The notes under the pieces: model-generated | What the model was told of the DNA's origin: nothing | The model's input: the letters and a program-made list of their open reading frames with translations, nothing else | Database searches by the model: none | Shown: one piece after another, positions 11,440 through 22,584 of the stretch | How positions within the stretch are numbered: position 1 is the stretch's first letter | Layout of the letters: each line of letters begins with the position of its first letter | Origin: Cylicocyclus nassatus | Lineage: Eukaryota; Nematoda; Chromadorea; Rhabditida; Strongylidae | DNA: 64,000 nucleotides | Direction of reading: 5' to 3' | NCBI GenBank assembly: GCA_958299035.1 | Contig: CATQJL010000316.1 | Coordinates: forward strand, 44,141,585 to 44,205,584 | Translations under genes and position numbers: made by a program

Positions 11440-11561
11440 GATAAGTTTGTCAACAAAAAGGTGTTCGCCGCACAAAAGGAACAAGCCTCGAAAGAACATA
11501 CGGAAGAAATGAGCAAACTATTCGAAAGATATGAGAGCAACACGCCACATTACAAGCCAGT
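11440..11561 (+). CDS. Candidate coding fragment, Lys/Glu-rich
   Basis: The frame reads FDNDKFVNKKVFAAQKEQ and then KEHTEEMSKLFERYES, a charged helical stretch. Upstream, AAAG|GTACGT and a CAG at 11431 would bound an intron of about 42 nt, a normal size for nematodes, but the frame feeding into it has an upstream stop. Function unknown; possibly part of the same relic gene as 10981-11234. Confidence 0.2.
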
Positions 11562-13409
11562 TTTATTAGTACGATACTCCACTTTCACTGATGAATTCCT
11601 TGAATGCAGCACGGCCCAAGTAACATTTTTTGGCGGACTTAATTGCTTTTGAACCTCAAATTCCACAACTTCCAGATTCAAAAGAAGTTTTGGTGACTGA
11701 CCTGAAATCAAGATAGATGATATCGATTGATATCATATCTTGATATCGACTTTATGTCCCATGTGTACGATTCGCTATATTACCTCTGCGCATTTCCTCT
11801 GAGGGAAAGAATAGGGTCGTAGGTAGCAACCATAACAAGAGGGTAATGCGAATAAGGGGAAAAGTGGTACAGGAGGATTGACATACAAGGAGAATCATTA
11901 GTTATCTGGTCTGTATGTGTAAAGTTTCCTTGCCCCGCTGTTTCCCGCGTGGGTTACTGTGAAGCCGCCTCGCGGCAATTTTTAAGCCGCAAAAATGAGC
12001 CTCGAACCCTTGGTTTGAACAGCCTTTTGGAATCTACCAGAAGAAGGCATGGTGCTGGTGGGATGAAGATGTGCTAAAATAGTAATTATCTTTTTTTTTT
12101 GGGAATAGCTATGAAGAGAGCTTTTTTTTCAAATTGCTATGACTTTAGCAGTGAGAAAGGATATATTGAAATATCGGGCGCGTAACTAACTGAAAGTGAG
12201 ATCGCATTTTTTGTATAGGATCTGAGAAGTAATACCAACAGAGTTGGCAGTATTTAAAGAATTGAGTTTTTCCAAAAATTCATAAAAAATGTTTAGGACT
12301 AACTTTCACAGCGTCACATGTTTCATGGACTCACGTTGTGAGTAGGGTTAATGCAATACTACCATGTAAAGCATAATTGTGTACTTTAGCAAAAAGGCCC
12401 CGCCAGCTATTAAGGTCATCTGAAAAGCTTAGTAATAAAAATTTTCCTTTGAATCTCCCCAATAGGTGGCGAAATAATTTGTCTGCTTCCATGTCTTGTA
12501 TTACGGAGTTCACGATTGCTCATAAACTTTTCAAGATGGTAGTTTCGATCAAAGACAGACTTTTTTTATAAAGAAGGTTTGCTAACGGGTCATTAGTATA
12601 TATTAGGCTAGAAACTAAGTTTTGCAACTAATTTCATAACTTCGCTCTCTTTGGATATGGCGCACTCAAACTTTGGCATCATGTAGAAGGCAATGTGAGC
12701 TACAAGTGGGCACAAATTGTTTAAATTTTGAGCACAAAATAGAAAAGTTTCAGGCGTTTTTCGAAAACCAGTGAAATTTTTGGGGTTTCAAGCTAAAATG
12801 AAGCCTTTGGCAGCCTAGACCATGCGCAGTAATCCGGATTCGTCTATAAATTATTGCTGGAAGTTGACTCCTTTGGCCCAGTAAGAAAGAAACAAAATTA
12901 AGGGGCATGTCGAGATTTGGCGTCCTCATAAAATCGAACGAGTCGATGTACGCAAGAGCTGCTGGGGCGACCGTCAATGACTAAAGAGTCCGAAGCTCAA
13001 ATTTCGCCGAGACTTTACATAGTAAGGTTATTTGACCTGCCAAACGCGAATATCACATTCATTTGTTGAATCAACACCTTTTTCCTTGTTTAGGGTGAGA
13101 CCCCATATCTTACACCTACAGTAATCCTACAAAAAAGCCCTTATCACGCAATTTCACTATCGTTTTCGTGATCAGCATGTCGGATAACACCCCTATGCCA
13201 AGTTTCAGCCATATCTGTCAAACCTTGAATTTTTCCCCTTCATACCATGCACCTACCGTGACCCCCACTGCGATGTCAGAATTGGATAGGACAGCAGCTG
13301 CGCTTGTAGCTTACGTAATAACCAAAGCAGTGGCAAAATTTGAGAGTGCCATGTTGAGTTAGAGGGAAGTCATGAGACCAGTTGCAAAACTTAGTTTCCA
13401 ACCTAATAG
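11562..13409. other. No recognised feature
   Basis: Contains an ATCGAT/GATATC-rich patch (11713-11755), a small GC-richer patch (11950-12000) and two overlapping open frames near 12330-12570 on opposite strands with no identifiable product. Confidence 0.35.
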
Positions 13410-13887
13410 TTATTTATTTATTTCAAACGCACATTGGCGTGCTCTAACAGATTCAAAAAAACCATATGATACGAGGTAGATACATAAATATAGAGGAAAA
13501 AAATGGCACTAGCGATAAGCTAAAATGACACACCCATAAGTAAAAATTCCATATGTAGAATGAATCACGACACTCCCCCAGCAACGGACGTGTAGAGACA
13601 AGTAGCATGGACAGGGCGTAGGCCAGGCAAATGGATAAACCGGCAGCCCCCACCGGCATACCCAAACGGGCACACTGGTAGGAGGCCACCAGTGGCCCGC
13701 TCACCGAACATTTATCCTGCCAACGCCACCAGGTCCCGCAACCTCCACAGGCAAAAAGGGCAAAGTTGTGTATTCGGTATATGGAGGTCTAATTCAGGCA
13801 TGTAATTCAAGCTTTCTAGTTAACCGACAACAGACCGAAATGGTAATCAAGCGCTAGTTTCATGCAAGGTATTACACAAAAAGAGTA

Positions 13888-14101
13888 CTCTAATTTTACG
13901 CGTATAAAGCGGGAGGGATTTTTTCTAAAATCGACCAGCCCAGACAAGTCAAAGGACTTTACAACCAAAGGACCCTATAACGTGCTGTATAATGCTTGAG
14001 AAAAGCGTGCAATGTAAGGATCTCTTTCCGGAATAAGTGAAGCGGCTGAGCGGCTCGCTTGAAAATTCGAAAAAGTGTGCCTTATACGCGTGAAATTAGG
14101 G
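13888..14101. mobile_element. TA-flanked MITE (ACGCGTATAA termini) nested in LINE A 3' UTR
   Basis: Left end CTCTAATTTTACGCGTATAA, right end the inverse of CCCTAATTTCACGCGTATAA, with TA on both sides (13886-13887, 14102-14103). About 214 bp, non-coding. A relative with TIRs CCCTATTTTCA-GTGTATAAG lies at 62866-63064. Confidence 0.7.
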
Positions 14102-14296
14102 TAGTCAACATAATCGAAGTGCAGGAAGAATAGAGAAGTTCAAGGAAGAAAGAGGCAAAAAAGTAATCGATAAAAAAATAAAGTGCTATCATTTGACGTC
14201 CGGTATTTGCAGTAAGAGTATGTCGACTTTTGACAATGCTTTTCTGAAGTTGACAGAATTTTTTTGGTGTAGAAGTTCAGGAGATAGAATTTCAAT

Positions 14297-14764
14297 TTAT
14301 TTGACTGTTCTAAAAGCAAATGTGCTCAACCTGCGCAAACGATGTGATGTAGGTAGTTTAGGATAACGAAAAGCGATGCAGGAGTGCCTTCTGTAAACAG
14401 GACGAAAGCACAGAAAATAAAGGGTTTTAGGCGGAGTTCCCCTTTGAAAATTCTGAATGCAAAAATGAGTTCTGTTTGAACTCAATATAAACTATTTAAA
14501 ATTGAGTTTTTGGAGACGAATGCTTTATGGAGGAAGACTGTAAGGATAGTTTTTATCAGGAAAAGCCAGATGGTAAAGTATTCTAGTAATTGTTTTTTGC
14601 ACTTTTTCAATTTTTGCTCTATTTGGAGAGGTAAGGACACTAGATGGGACTGCAATACTAAACCAAAAGTATAATAAACATTTTGTAAAGCCTAATCCAC
14701 AGAAACACATCAGTGCTGTATATGTTTTTGAACAATGTAATACCATCAAGCTTTTTACAACCAT
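14297..14764 (-). pseudogene. LINE A polyprotein, C-terminal region
   Basis: Two adjoining frames. The first has a KTYTALMCFCGLGF stretch and KIEKVQKTITRIL, typical of the region after the catalytic core of CR1/jockey elements. The second has RPVYRRHSCIAFRYPKLP and LRRLSTFAFRTVK. The second stretch recurs at 58110-58400 (RPVYGRRSLIAFRYPKLP), which confirms that both loci are the same family. A frame change separates the two pieces. Confidence 0.8.
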
Positions 14765-14824
14765 TGCATCGATGTGATTACTGAAGTTAAGCCCACTAGA
14801 AATTACAACTCCAAGGTCGCGTAC

Positions 14825-15960
14825 TTAGTCAGCACTTATCATCGGGCCAAAATTCTTGTTATATACTGTCAGACTATCAGCCCCTACTGGGAAAGGGTAA
14901 GTTTCATGAAAGTCGATTTTGAAGTGCCAAAATCGACTCTCAGACGTTCGTTCAACCGCTTTGTTGAGAGCCTTTTGCACTTTAACTTTATCGTCCTTGC
15001 CATAAATTGTTGTGACTTTAACATCATCAGCATAGGCATGGACGAATATTCTTGTATCTGTTTTCAAAAAAGCGGGAAGATCAAAGGTATAAATGAGAAA
15101 ATAGGGGAGAGAATGCCTCTCTGAGGAACACCTAAAGGACATTCTCTAGGGGAAGAAAAATCTTGAGAAAAGCGTACTATCAGTTTCTTATCACTATGAT
15201 ACGAGCGAAACCAATTAAGCATACCCCCACGTATTCCAATGTTATGGAATCTCACCATAAGGCTTTCATGGCAAACCGTATCAAAAGCTTTACTGAAGTC
15301 AAAGTAAACCACATCGACTTTTTTATTTTGACTCAGCGCATTATTCCATAAATGAGTACATTCTACTAAGAGCATTATTCCATAGATGAGTATATTCCAC
15401 TAACGGTGCACAAGTGGAAGAGCCTGAGAGAAAGCCGTACTACTCGTTAGGAATGAGAATGATACGCTCTATCCACTCTAGCAAGTACTTTTTGATAAAC
15501 TTCTCCAATACCTTCAGGGAGGCTGGCAGTTTGCTAATCGGGAGGGGATTCGATATAAGATCAGATTTATTTCCTTTTGGGAATGGCGTAACAACTAATG
15601 CCTTTCAGGAAAAGGTATCTCACTCGTCGTGAGTGATATATCGAAAATGTGTGTTAAAGGCTGAGGAAGCTGCGCTGCAAAAATGAAAAACATCTGCGGC
15701 ACACCATCTGAGGTCACCAACTGTGATGGTTTAAGAGCCTTCAGATACTTGTAAACAACTTCGGGTGTGATGACAGGCAATTCGAATACAAGATCTGTAA
15801 ATTCGCTTAGACTGGGAGGTGATTCACAATGCTTTGTGAATGTACTTTCAAAAAAATTTGCAGAAGCTTCAGCTTTTTCAAACCCTGTACTGTATTTTGC
15901 CCCATTGTCTCCGACAAGAAGTGGAAAAGCAAATAAACACTTCGTTCTGTTCTAATATAA
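14825..15960 (-). pseudogene. LINE A reverse transcriptase
   Basis: From high to low coordinates: the N-terminal part with LPVITPEVVYKYLKALKP and SDGVP (15780-15640), then DVVYFDFSKAFDTVCHESLM (about 15315-15256), GVPQRGILSPIF (about 15105), and the catalytic box HAYADDVKV (about 15025). These are the standard ordered motifs of a non-LTR reverse transcriptase, which primes cDNA synthesis at the nicked target. At least three frameshifts break the frame between these blocks, and IFSFIPLIF replaces the usual LFNIY, so it cannot be active. Confidence 0.85.
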
Positions 15961-16299
15961 GAGATGATATTTTTCATAAGTTTACTCTTAGCAAGTCTTT
16001 TGATTCTGTGGGCTGTATATCTCTTCAAATGATAGTCAAGTTTAATACTTATATCTTTTTAACGTGGGCAGTGTAGGGGATCAGCCAAACTACAGAATAA
16101 TCTCTGACGTTGCTCAAAAAGATTGAGAATATGAGCAGGGTATCTGATGGAGGTATTGGGCGCTCATTCTTTTCTATCACAGGAATATTTTTCTCATGAT
16201 GTCATGTAAGATATAGAAGAAACGGCAGTATACATCTTTCACATCTGTGAAGTTTCCAAATACCTCGAACCAATCAATGGTAGACAGCAGAGTTTAATT

Positions 16300-16421
16300 T
16301 TGTTGACATCAGCACGTCTAAAATCAAATGAAGGAAAAAGGCGAATTTCTTGTTCAGGCATCGAAATGGAAAAGCCCACTATACCATGATCGGAAGTATC
16401 CAATGACGGTGTAATGAAAAA
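16300..16421 (-). pseudogene. LINE A endonuclease C-terminus
   Basis: The - strand reads TSDHGIVGFSISM followed by RLFPSFDFRRADVNKI. SDH-x-VGFS is the last conserved block of the APE-type endonuclease of CR1/jockey-like LINEs (the catalytic His), and the FDFRRAD stretch follows it in these families. Further linker sequence continues with stops to about 15970. Upstream endonuclease parts are missing at the 16421 break. Confidence 0.7.
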
Positions 16422-16424
16422 TCA

Positions 16425-17410
16425 TGGCCGGTAGTAATCCCCCCGACCTGGCGGCAGGTCTCGTCCGCAGGTCGCTGGCACCTTTTCCGTGAGGTGGCTA
16501 GAAAGTGAGATCCCAAATTTAGGCCGTCCCAGGCCTTTTTCCAAAAATTTTATCGATAAAGATGCCGCCTCCCCTCTGTAGAAAACTCCATAAAAGTCTG
16601 CGGTTCCAGAACTCCTCCTTTAGGAAAATATCTGGAAGCGCAGAAGGAGCTGCCGGCAACTTCGCGATGTCAGTTGCCGGCAACCTGCCGGCAGCTCGTC
16701 GAAATCCGTGAGATGGCAGCTGCAGGCAGGTCAGAGAGCACGGGAAATAGCGTGCTCTTTTGAGGGAGGGAGGTGCCGGCATCTCGACGTGCCCCTACCA
16801 CGCCCCTACTCTTTGCCGACGGCGTCTGTGAGTTTGCGAATTGCGGCGATATCACGCAATTTACGTCAGGCAAAAAATCAGAAAACTCTACTTTCTATAA
16901 AAACTATCATTTTTCGCATTACATGAGTTTTTCTTTTTTAAAACGACGATTTTCTTACAGAGAAAAAATCTAGTAATGCCTGAGGACCATAAAGAACACT
17001 ATCTTTTTTGGGAATCCTTACTAAATCTCGTTTGCACCGATTTCGCCCCTCTCTAGCTCATATCAATCAGCTGTTCTTTCAGTCTCTCACGCAATGTATC
17101 GATCCTTCTTACAAGTGGCCACTTACCAGCGCGTTTCCCTTATTGCTGGTGCAAACGGCAATGGTTGCCCGAATGATCGAATGGTTAACGGGGTGGCACT
17201 TGAAGTTAACGCACTTAGGTTCGACCACGCGCGAGGTAGCATTTTTGCGGCTGTGTGCGTCATCAAAATTTAATGTGCGGAATGATTGCGCACTAAGGTT
17301 ACATAAGATTATCAAAACCTACAATCACTCCACGAGCTGCCGCCGATGATGGCAGCTTCCCCGCAATGTGTGCCTACCTGCCGGCATCTTTGATGCCACC
17401 AGGTAGGGTA
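16425..17410. repeat. GC-richer repeat with inverted ends
   Basis: Left end GTAGTAATCCCCCCGACCTG, right end the inverse of GTAGAAATATACCCTACCTG. The interior has repeated GCCGGCAAC/TGCCGGCAG pieces (16640-16700, 17365-17385). The ends match imperfectly, so this is a probable but decayed non-autonomous DNA element. It marks the 5' edge of LINE A. Confidence 0.45.
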
Positions 17411-18167
17411 TATTTCTACGGGCCCATAACTTATAATAACGGGATAAGGGTTTTTACGTTTTTTGTATGCGTGTGTGTGTCTGTCTGTCCGTGACGAAAC
17501 TCATAGGGAGAGTTCCAGCCAACCTCTTAAGCCCAAGTTTTGCATAGCACATCCTAGCAGGAGGAAAGTCCATTGGGCAAAAGCAATAGCGGATCCGATA
17601 AATGGATCACCTGGAAATTGCGCGTGAAACGGGTCCACTTAACTTCTGACCAGCAAAATTGGGTCAGTATATAAACTTTTTGAAATCGTGGATATGTTTC
17701 ACAAGCTAATGTACAAGCCATGGACTTTAGCCCAAAGAACTCAACTAAAATTGGTTACTTTAAGAAGATGGCGCCAAAGAGAATTAGTTGCTTAAGTGTT
17801 CAATTTCCCAAGATTTTACGTATCATTTGAGAAGATTTTTGCACAGAGATGTAGCCCACGATGATTATTGTCGTTATGGCGACTACCAGGCCAAAAAAAG
17901 TCCGCAAACCTATTTAAATTTGCATTTATTTTTCTGAGAAAAGTTTCATCCACGTAAAAACACCGATTTCACACAAAAAAAGCTCTAGAAATGAGTAGCT
18001 GTTAACAAATCATTCGTGATAGCCTGCATAACACAATGAGTTTCAATGTCACTAATGCGGGAATGAGTAAGGCATATAGAAAGTAGGGCCAGTGCGAGCT
18101 TCTGCGAAGCAGAGGTGACGCACTGGTTTTCGATAAAAGCAGAATTGGTTAGCAATACATATAGTAT
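17411..18167. other. No recognised gene; short GTCTG microsatellite
   Basis: A GTGTGTGTCTGTCTGTCCG stretch (17469-17491) resembles the terminal simple repeat of the Helitron-like elements at 45-46 and 51 kb, but no matching 3' end follows. The rest is unrecognised. Confidence 0.35.
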
Positions 18168-18310
18168 GTGATCTCCGCCGGTTGGAAGATCATCCCGTTG
18201 TGTAAAGGGGCGGGCATAATCGTCGCGATTTGTAGTCGTCGCAATTCGCTGAGAACTAGCGATGAAAACGCGCGACGGATCGCTAGTCGCTCGGATGTAG
18301 GACATATCTC
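18168..18310. repeat. GCGACGGATCGCT-family repeat, fragment
   Basis: Contains AAAACGCGCGACGGATCGCT, shared with 8866-8898 and, in related form, with 39190-39230 and 40020-40120. No boundaries could be fixed. Confidence 0.4.
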
Positions 18311-18844
18311 TGATGCGACTTGTTCATTCTCACAATACATCAGACAGTTCACTTTCGAACAAGCTCACTGTCTAAGCCGAGCTACATGTTTGAACATTCT
18401 TCTTTTTTTCTTTTTCTCGACAATCTTTAATAAATTTTTTTTGAACCATGAACGTTTTCGTAAAGAAAAGAAAATTCTGCCAAGAAAAAGTACTCGACGA
18501 CGGAGTGAAACGAAGCCTGAGCGCGGTATTTTTGCCACTAATTGCTCTAATTATCTGCCACTAGAAGTGTAGATAAAATAAAAAGCAAAATGTTGCGATC
18601 GTTCAAAAGTTTAAAAATGCTCATTCAATAGTTTTCGCAGTTAATCTTAAGGATTGAATTGAGTACAAAACATCATGATTTACAGAAAGCAGGTGCTCTG
18701 AAAATATGGACTAGTTTTAGATTCAGCAGGCAAGAGAGTAGTGCGAACAATAATAAAAACATTCGAAAACACTCTTTGGAAAGGAATCTCAATCCAAGCG
18801 ATGCTCGCGTCGCTTATTTGAAATGAGCGACGCGAATTTTAGGC

Positions 18845-18990
18845 GCGGATCGGTATGGCCTAGCAAAAAACGGTCAGCGATGCATCGCGCCGGACAACTA
18901 CCACATATGAGCGAACATGCTATGCACGTGTAACACTTGTCCTTCAGAAATGCTCGCGACGCGATGGATCGCTGACCGATATGCCCAGCC
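18845..18990. repeat. Small foldback repeat (CGGTCAGCGATSCATCGCG)
   Basis: Inverted copies CGGTCAGCGATGCATCGCG and CGCGATGGATCGCTGACCG (one mismatch) enclose about 80 bp, flanked by TATGGCCTAG and TATGCCCAGCCC-like edges. It is the best-preserved copy of the GCGACGGATCGCT family and suggests a palindromic non-autonomous element. Confidence 0.5.
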
Positions 18991-19049
18991 CTTAAGAGAC
19001 AAAGCATCAAACGCCGAGAAAATTCCTCTTCTATGGCGTTAGAGGCGCT

Positions 19050-19590
19050 GCGATGACTCCAATCAATTTGGAAGGTTCAGATCATTAGCCAATGCTATTT
19101 TGGCTTGGCAGGAGGAGACCAGATCAGAAATCAAAGAAAGAAGAAGATCATCCTGCTTTGCACTGCTTTAAGGGAGACGATAGACCAAGATAAATCGTTG
19201 AATCTTCATCTTCTTACATTAGTCTAATTAGGATCAGACTCGGACTGATATGATGATGTCTGCATTTGTTCACATGTCTTGTTCGTTTCCGCTCTATTAC
19301 TAACTTCTTGAGGTGTCTTTTTTTTATGGAACGCCTTGAGCGTACAAATGAAATGAAATGAAATAAAATGAAATAAATCAGCTTGAGTGGGGGTATTCAG
19401 AATAAAGCCGAAGCGGATGACGTCAGTGAATAAACCTTTCACGGTAAATTTTACTTCTTCAAAAAGTACTGTATCATGTATAATAGCGCATACACCTCCA
19501 CCTTTTCTACCCTTTCGATCTTTTCTGAGCAACACACAGGGAAGATTTTCACATAGTTCACCATCAGTCACAGGGAAGATTTTCACATAG
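19050..19590 (-). pseudogene. LINE endonuclease fragment split by an insertion
   Basis: The - strand reads RKDRKGRKGGGVCAIIHD (19590-19385), the GGGVC block of a LINE APE endonuclease. After the insertion at 19197-19372 it continues FILVYR, then SAKQDDLLLSLISDLVSS and ALANDLNLPN (19196-19060), the following endonuclease segment including the DLN block. With the insertion and one target copy removed the two halves are collinear. A 34-bp tandem duplication (19535-19602) sits at its N-terminal end. Confidence 0.7.
19197..19372 (+). mobile_element. Short retroposed 3' end with (GAAAT)n tail
   Basis: A 176-bp piece ending in a hairpin ACGC-N5-GCGT (19331-19344) and (GAAAT)n, inserted into the LINE endonuclease fragment. 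The 7-bp ATAAATC occurs at 19190-19196 and 19373-19379, a fitting target-site duplication. The same 3' end is found reversed at 45103-45270. It is either a very short 5'-truncated LINE copy or a SINE sharing the LINE tail. Confidence 0.65.
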
Positions 19591-19602
19591 TTCACCATCA
19601 GT
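19535..19602. repeat. 34-bp tandem duplication
   Basis: Two identical adjacent copies of the 34-bp unit beginning CACAGGGAAGATTTTCAC. Confidence 0.9.
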
Positions 19603-19739
19603 TTGAGTTTTATAGAGAGTAGAAAAAACCTGATTTTTATTTAATCAAATTGACAGACAGGAAAACTGTGACTTGGTTTTTTGCAGCGGCAAAAGGTACA
19701 TGTTTAGCCATAATATCGTATAGCACGTATAAAATCGAT

Positions 19740-20090
19740 AGTATAGGTCTTGAATAGAATTCCGTCAAAAAGCTTCGTCCAATTCATCTGCATCACTTCG
19801 GCAGTTATGTTGGCATAACCTTACGGAAATGCAAGAAAGTTTACCACCGTGATCTAATGTGCCGAAAGGTGGTAATCAATCCTTTCACAATATCGCTTGA
19901 AGAAGGAACAAGATTAATGTCTGCTTGACCTCTAGTAGGAACATGCACATTTTGAGTGAGCGCAAAGGCTTGGAAGGATGTATAGATCAACCTACCAAAA
20001 TCCTGTCCCCAATTAGACAATATTCTTGATGCAGTTGACGACGACATCACCTAGAGCGGTTTTATCCCAGTTATATTGAAAGTTGAGAGC
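19740..20090 (-). pseudogene. Second LINE endonuclease fragment (C-terminal half)
   Basis: The - strand reads LNFQYNWDKTALGDV, HVPTRGQADINLVPSSS and, after a frame change, GTLDHG, corresponding to the DLN, PTRG and SDH blocks of the same endonuclease family. It lies upstream (on the - strand) of a fragment that encodes earlier endonuclease blocks, so the two are separate copies or a rearranged pair. It ends about 80 bp before an OAC exon. Confidence 0.6.
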
Positions 20091-20168
20091 TCATTTATGA
20101 TGTTGACAACACCAAATCTAGCTCAAGCAATTGGTGAACAACATTTGTTCATCCATAACTGCATTCAG

Positions 20169-20322
20169 ATATCTTACGGTTTTCTTCTATCTCGAATATG
20201 GCAATTCATGTGTGGGTCACTCGCGTACGAATTGAGTAGAGCGACATCAAATACCATGCATGAATGCAATCCTCATTTGGATGAAGACTATAGAGAGCAG
20301 AAGAAACCTGCAGTTGGTCGAG
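20169..20322 (+). CDS. OAC-type acyltransferase-3 gene, exon A (first exon identified)
   Basis: The gene encodes a multi-pass membrane O-acyltransferase (acyltransferase family 3) of the nematode OAC group, thought to move acyl groups onto substrates across a membrane; its substrate is unknown. This exon starts after CATTCAG, is open for 51 codons plus one base, and ends CGAG|GTAAGC. It reads SYGFLLSRIWQFMCGSLAYE, the conserved (F/S)R-x-W-(E/Q)-F-x-x-G membrane segment of the family, followed by a hydrophilic loop with DEDYREQKKPAVGR. Start phase 0, end phase 1; it joins in phase to 29407-29515. Upstream exons (histidine-bearing N-terminal membrane segments) were not found in 1-20168. A decayed LINE endonuclease lies just upstream on the other strand. 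The following intron is about 9.1 kb. Confidence 0.8.
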
Positions 20323-20517
20323 GTAAGCTTCTCAAACTACGACTAAACTCACGCGAGTCAAAACGACGAATCTTCTTCAGTAATTGACTGTCAAAAATTG
20401 CAGTGAAGTATCAGCGTTTTGACAGCTTCAGAAGGTTTACCACTCACTTTCAAAGGCTTTTCTTGCGAATTTGATAAATACAAAATGCGTGTGTAGATAG
20501 TTTCTATCAGGGTGTCT

Positions 20518-21010
20518 CATTAATTTTTACCGTTTTTACTACAATCATCGTCTTTTTATTTCTTTCGTTGAAGCGGATTGAGTGATTATTCGATAGAGCA
20601 AAGCAAGCTCTACAAGGTGGATAACAGAGTCTGCACAAATCGTATTCCATATGAAGATTGAAGCCGAAATCTGATAGTAGTTGAAAACGAACTTTACCGT
20701 AAAAAAACGGATCTCCGTCTCAAAAGGCCTAGAGAATTTCCCATTTATCTTATCGTTAACATATGCTTAACAAATCTTTCATTCAATCGTACACTTTCCT
20801 TAATTTCTTCATGGTTAGAAGTAAAAAAAATGGATTGGAATAAAATGGCAAACTCCGACTCCAGTTGTTCAAGTTCTTCTCACACATATGATCATACAAC
20901 TTATACATACAGAAGTGCGATAATGTGTTTGTACCCTTGGTAAGTGCCACAGTTCTAAAGGAATGTTGATTTATACGGTAAAAACGGTAAAAAATTATGA
21001 GACAAATCTG
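20518..21010. mobile_element. Palindromic MITE (CAGGGTGTCTCAT termini)
   Basis: Left CAGGGTGTCTCATTAATTTT-ACCG, right the inverse of CAGATTTGTCTCATAATTTT-ACCG. The left arm carries TAGAGC-N7-GCTCTA at 20594-20612, the same internal motif as in the TTAGGTTGTCC and TTAGGTTGATGC MITEs. In OAC intron 1; non-coding. Confidence 0.6.
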
Positions 21011-21930
21011 CCGAAATTCTGATATATCAAATTATCAATTAGGTTATCGCTTTCTTCAGGTTAGTTGCTTATAGGGTCACTGCTCCAAGATAGCTATTGT
21101 GGAATGACTAAATCAGTATTTCTCACAAAGCGTATGAAGTGCTGATCATAATTATACAAACCCATATTTTGAGGGTTTCATATTTCTAAAAGATACTCGA
21201 AAAGTCGTCGGTACTACGTAAAGGGGCGTAGCCCAAGAATGAAAATTAGTGGCAACCTTGGGTTTCTGCGCCGGATGCAGATTTCTACCGGTTCATGATT
21301 TGACGGCCTAATAAGTTTTTTTCTTTGAATTCAACCGTAATTTCAGTATTTCTTGAAACCGAAGCACTTACAAGGATAAAGTTTTGTTACCGTACTTCTG
21401 TTTACATGTGCATTGTCTACGAGCGTGGGAGGAACCCAGGACGGTCAGGGGCGGATTACCATTTCACTTTTAACCTTTTAATTCTTCGTTCCTGTAAAGA
21501 TAAAAAAATATGAAAACGTATACTTTGAAGTCCAAAGTGTCATGAGGTGAATGGGGGGGGGGGGGAGTTTAGGATATTTTGGGGAGGAGGTACGACTTTC
21601 AAATTTTAATTCGTTTACGAGTATCAAATCTCAGTTTCACACTCTGAGCGGAGTACGATTCAGGAAAATTTGGTAACCATCTTGCTTTGCTCTGCCGAAA
21701 GGTGTTACAAGCGGCATCAAATAAGAGAAAGAGATAGGAAGGCGAACGGTTTTAGTAAAATCGAAAAGGGTTTATGAGACAATCTGGTATAAAAACATTT
21801 TGAACAAAGCTCCTTTTTTGTACAAAACTAGGAACTTTCAGGCTAAATTTTGGTAGAGTGTTACAGTAAGAAAAATCTGATAAGGAATGCATGTTTATTC
21901 GAAATGACCTTTTTGGATGGATGCATACCA
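21011..21930. other. OAC intron sequence, no recognised feature
   Basis: Includes a G-run at 21552-21564. No exon-like frame or repeat boundary is visible. Confidence 0.4.
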
Positions 21931-22290
21931 TACTGAAGGCATAAAATGCTAACTTCTGCCTTCCTTATCTGCAGAAAGTTTATGAACGAGGAGTTAAAAG
22001 CGCTTATTGAAATAAAAATTAAATGTGCAAGTAGGAAAAAAAGTAGCCGTATTACTTTTTCTAGCTTTTCAATGGACCAATGATAATGATCATAGCATTT
22101 AATTCAAAATATACTCTAAAATAAAAATTACATCACACTTGGTTATAAGTAATCGAGGGCTAGTAAGAATTTAGCAACTCATTTTGTCATGCACATTCAT
22201 TTTTCGCTTCAAAGAACGCTCTTAACTCCTCGTTCATAAACGGTTTGCAGATAAGGAAGGCAGTTTTGGAGCGGATCTATGCCTTAATAC
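21931..22290. repeat. Foldback element with ~50-bp arms
   Basis: CTGCCTTCCTTATCTGC... and GTTTATGAACGAGGAGTTAA at 21957-22000 recur inverted at 22208-22263. Matching continues weakly outward (AAGGCATA on both sides). Non-coding, probably a MITE; edges approximate. Confidence 0.6.
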
Positions 22291-22548
22291 GGCAACATCT
22301 CATTTGGCAAGGCCACTTCGGTTACACAAGCTTCCCTTGTGAGATATTTGCGACGCGGTGAACCCACTACCGTCAAAAAAAAGTATACTATTTTCACCAT
22401 TGCTCAAGATGCGTTTGGACTTAATCTCCTCCAAAAACGTCTGTTCTTTGGTTCAAGCATTCTAACTAGCTTTTACCAATGCTATAAGAAAAACTAAGCT
22501 CAATGAAGATACTTTGAGGCAACATGTGTTCTCGTCGCGTTTTTCAAG

Positions 22549-22574
22549 CAAGTCCCAACCCCTTATACGAGAAT
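22549..22574. repeat. 26-bp direct repeat, left flank of Penelope-like element
   Basis: Identical to 24028-24053; begins CAAGTCCCAACC and ends TACGAGAAT. Best explained as the target-site duplication of the insertion between them. Confidence 0.75.
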
Positions 22575-22584
22575 CACTCGAGCA

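Larger units (their letters stand above)
13410..16421 (-). mobile_element. LINE A: 5'-truncated CR1/jockey-like non-LTR retrotransposon
   Basis: Reading down the - strand the order is: endonuclease C-terminus and linker, reverse transcriptase, C-terminal region, 3' UTR, a hairpin ACGC-N6-GCGT, then an (AAATA)n tail at 13410-13424. This is the normal order of a non-LTR element. It begins inside the endonuclease, abutting the GC-rich repeat at 16425. Several frameshifts and stops make it inactive. A second, shorter copy with the same C-terminus and 3' end lies at 57371-58440. A MITE (13888-14101) sits inside its 3' UTR. No target duplication could be matched at the two ends. Confidence 0.85.

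Noticed and set aside
13453..13704. Frames at 13453-13704 and 57416-57786 as related host genes
   Set aside because: Both are the homologous 3' UTR of the LINE A/B family read on the - strand.
20076..20387. A 103-codon single-exon gene starting at the ATG at 20076
   Set aside because: Only 20169-20322 has acyltransferase character; a consensus acceptor and donor bound that part and its phase fits the next exon.
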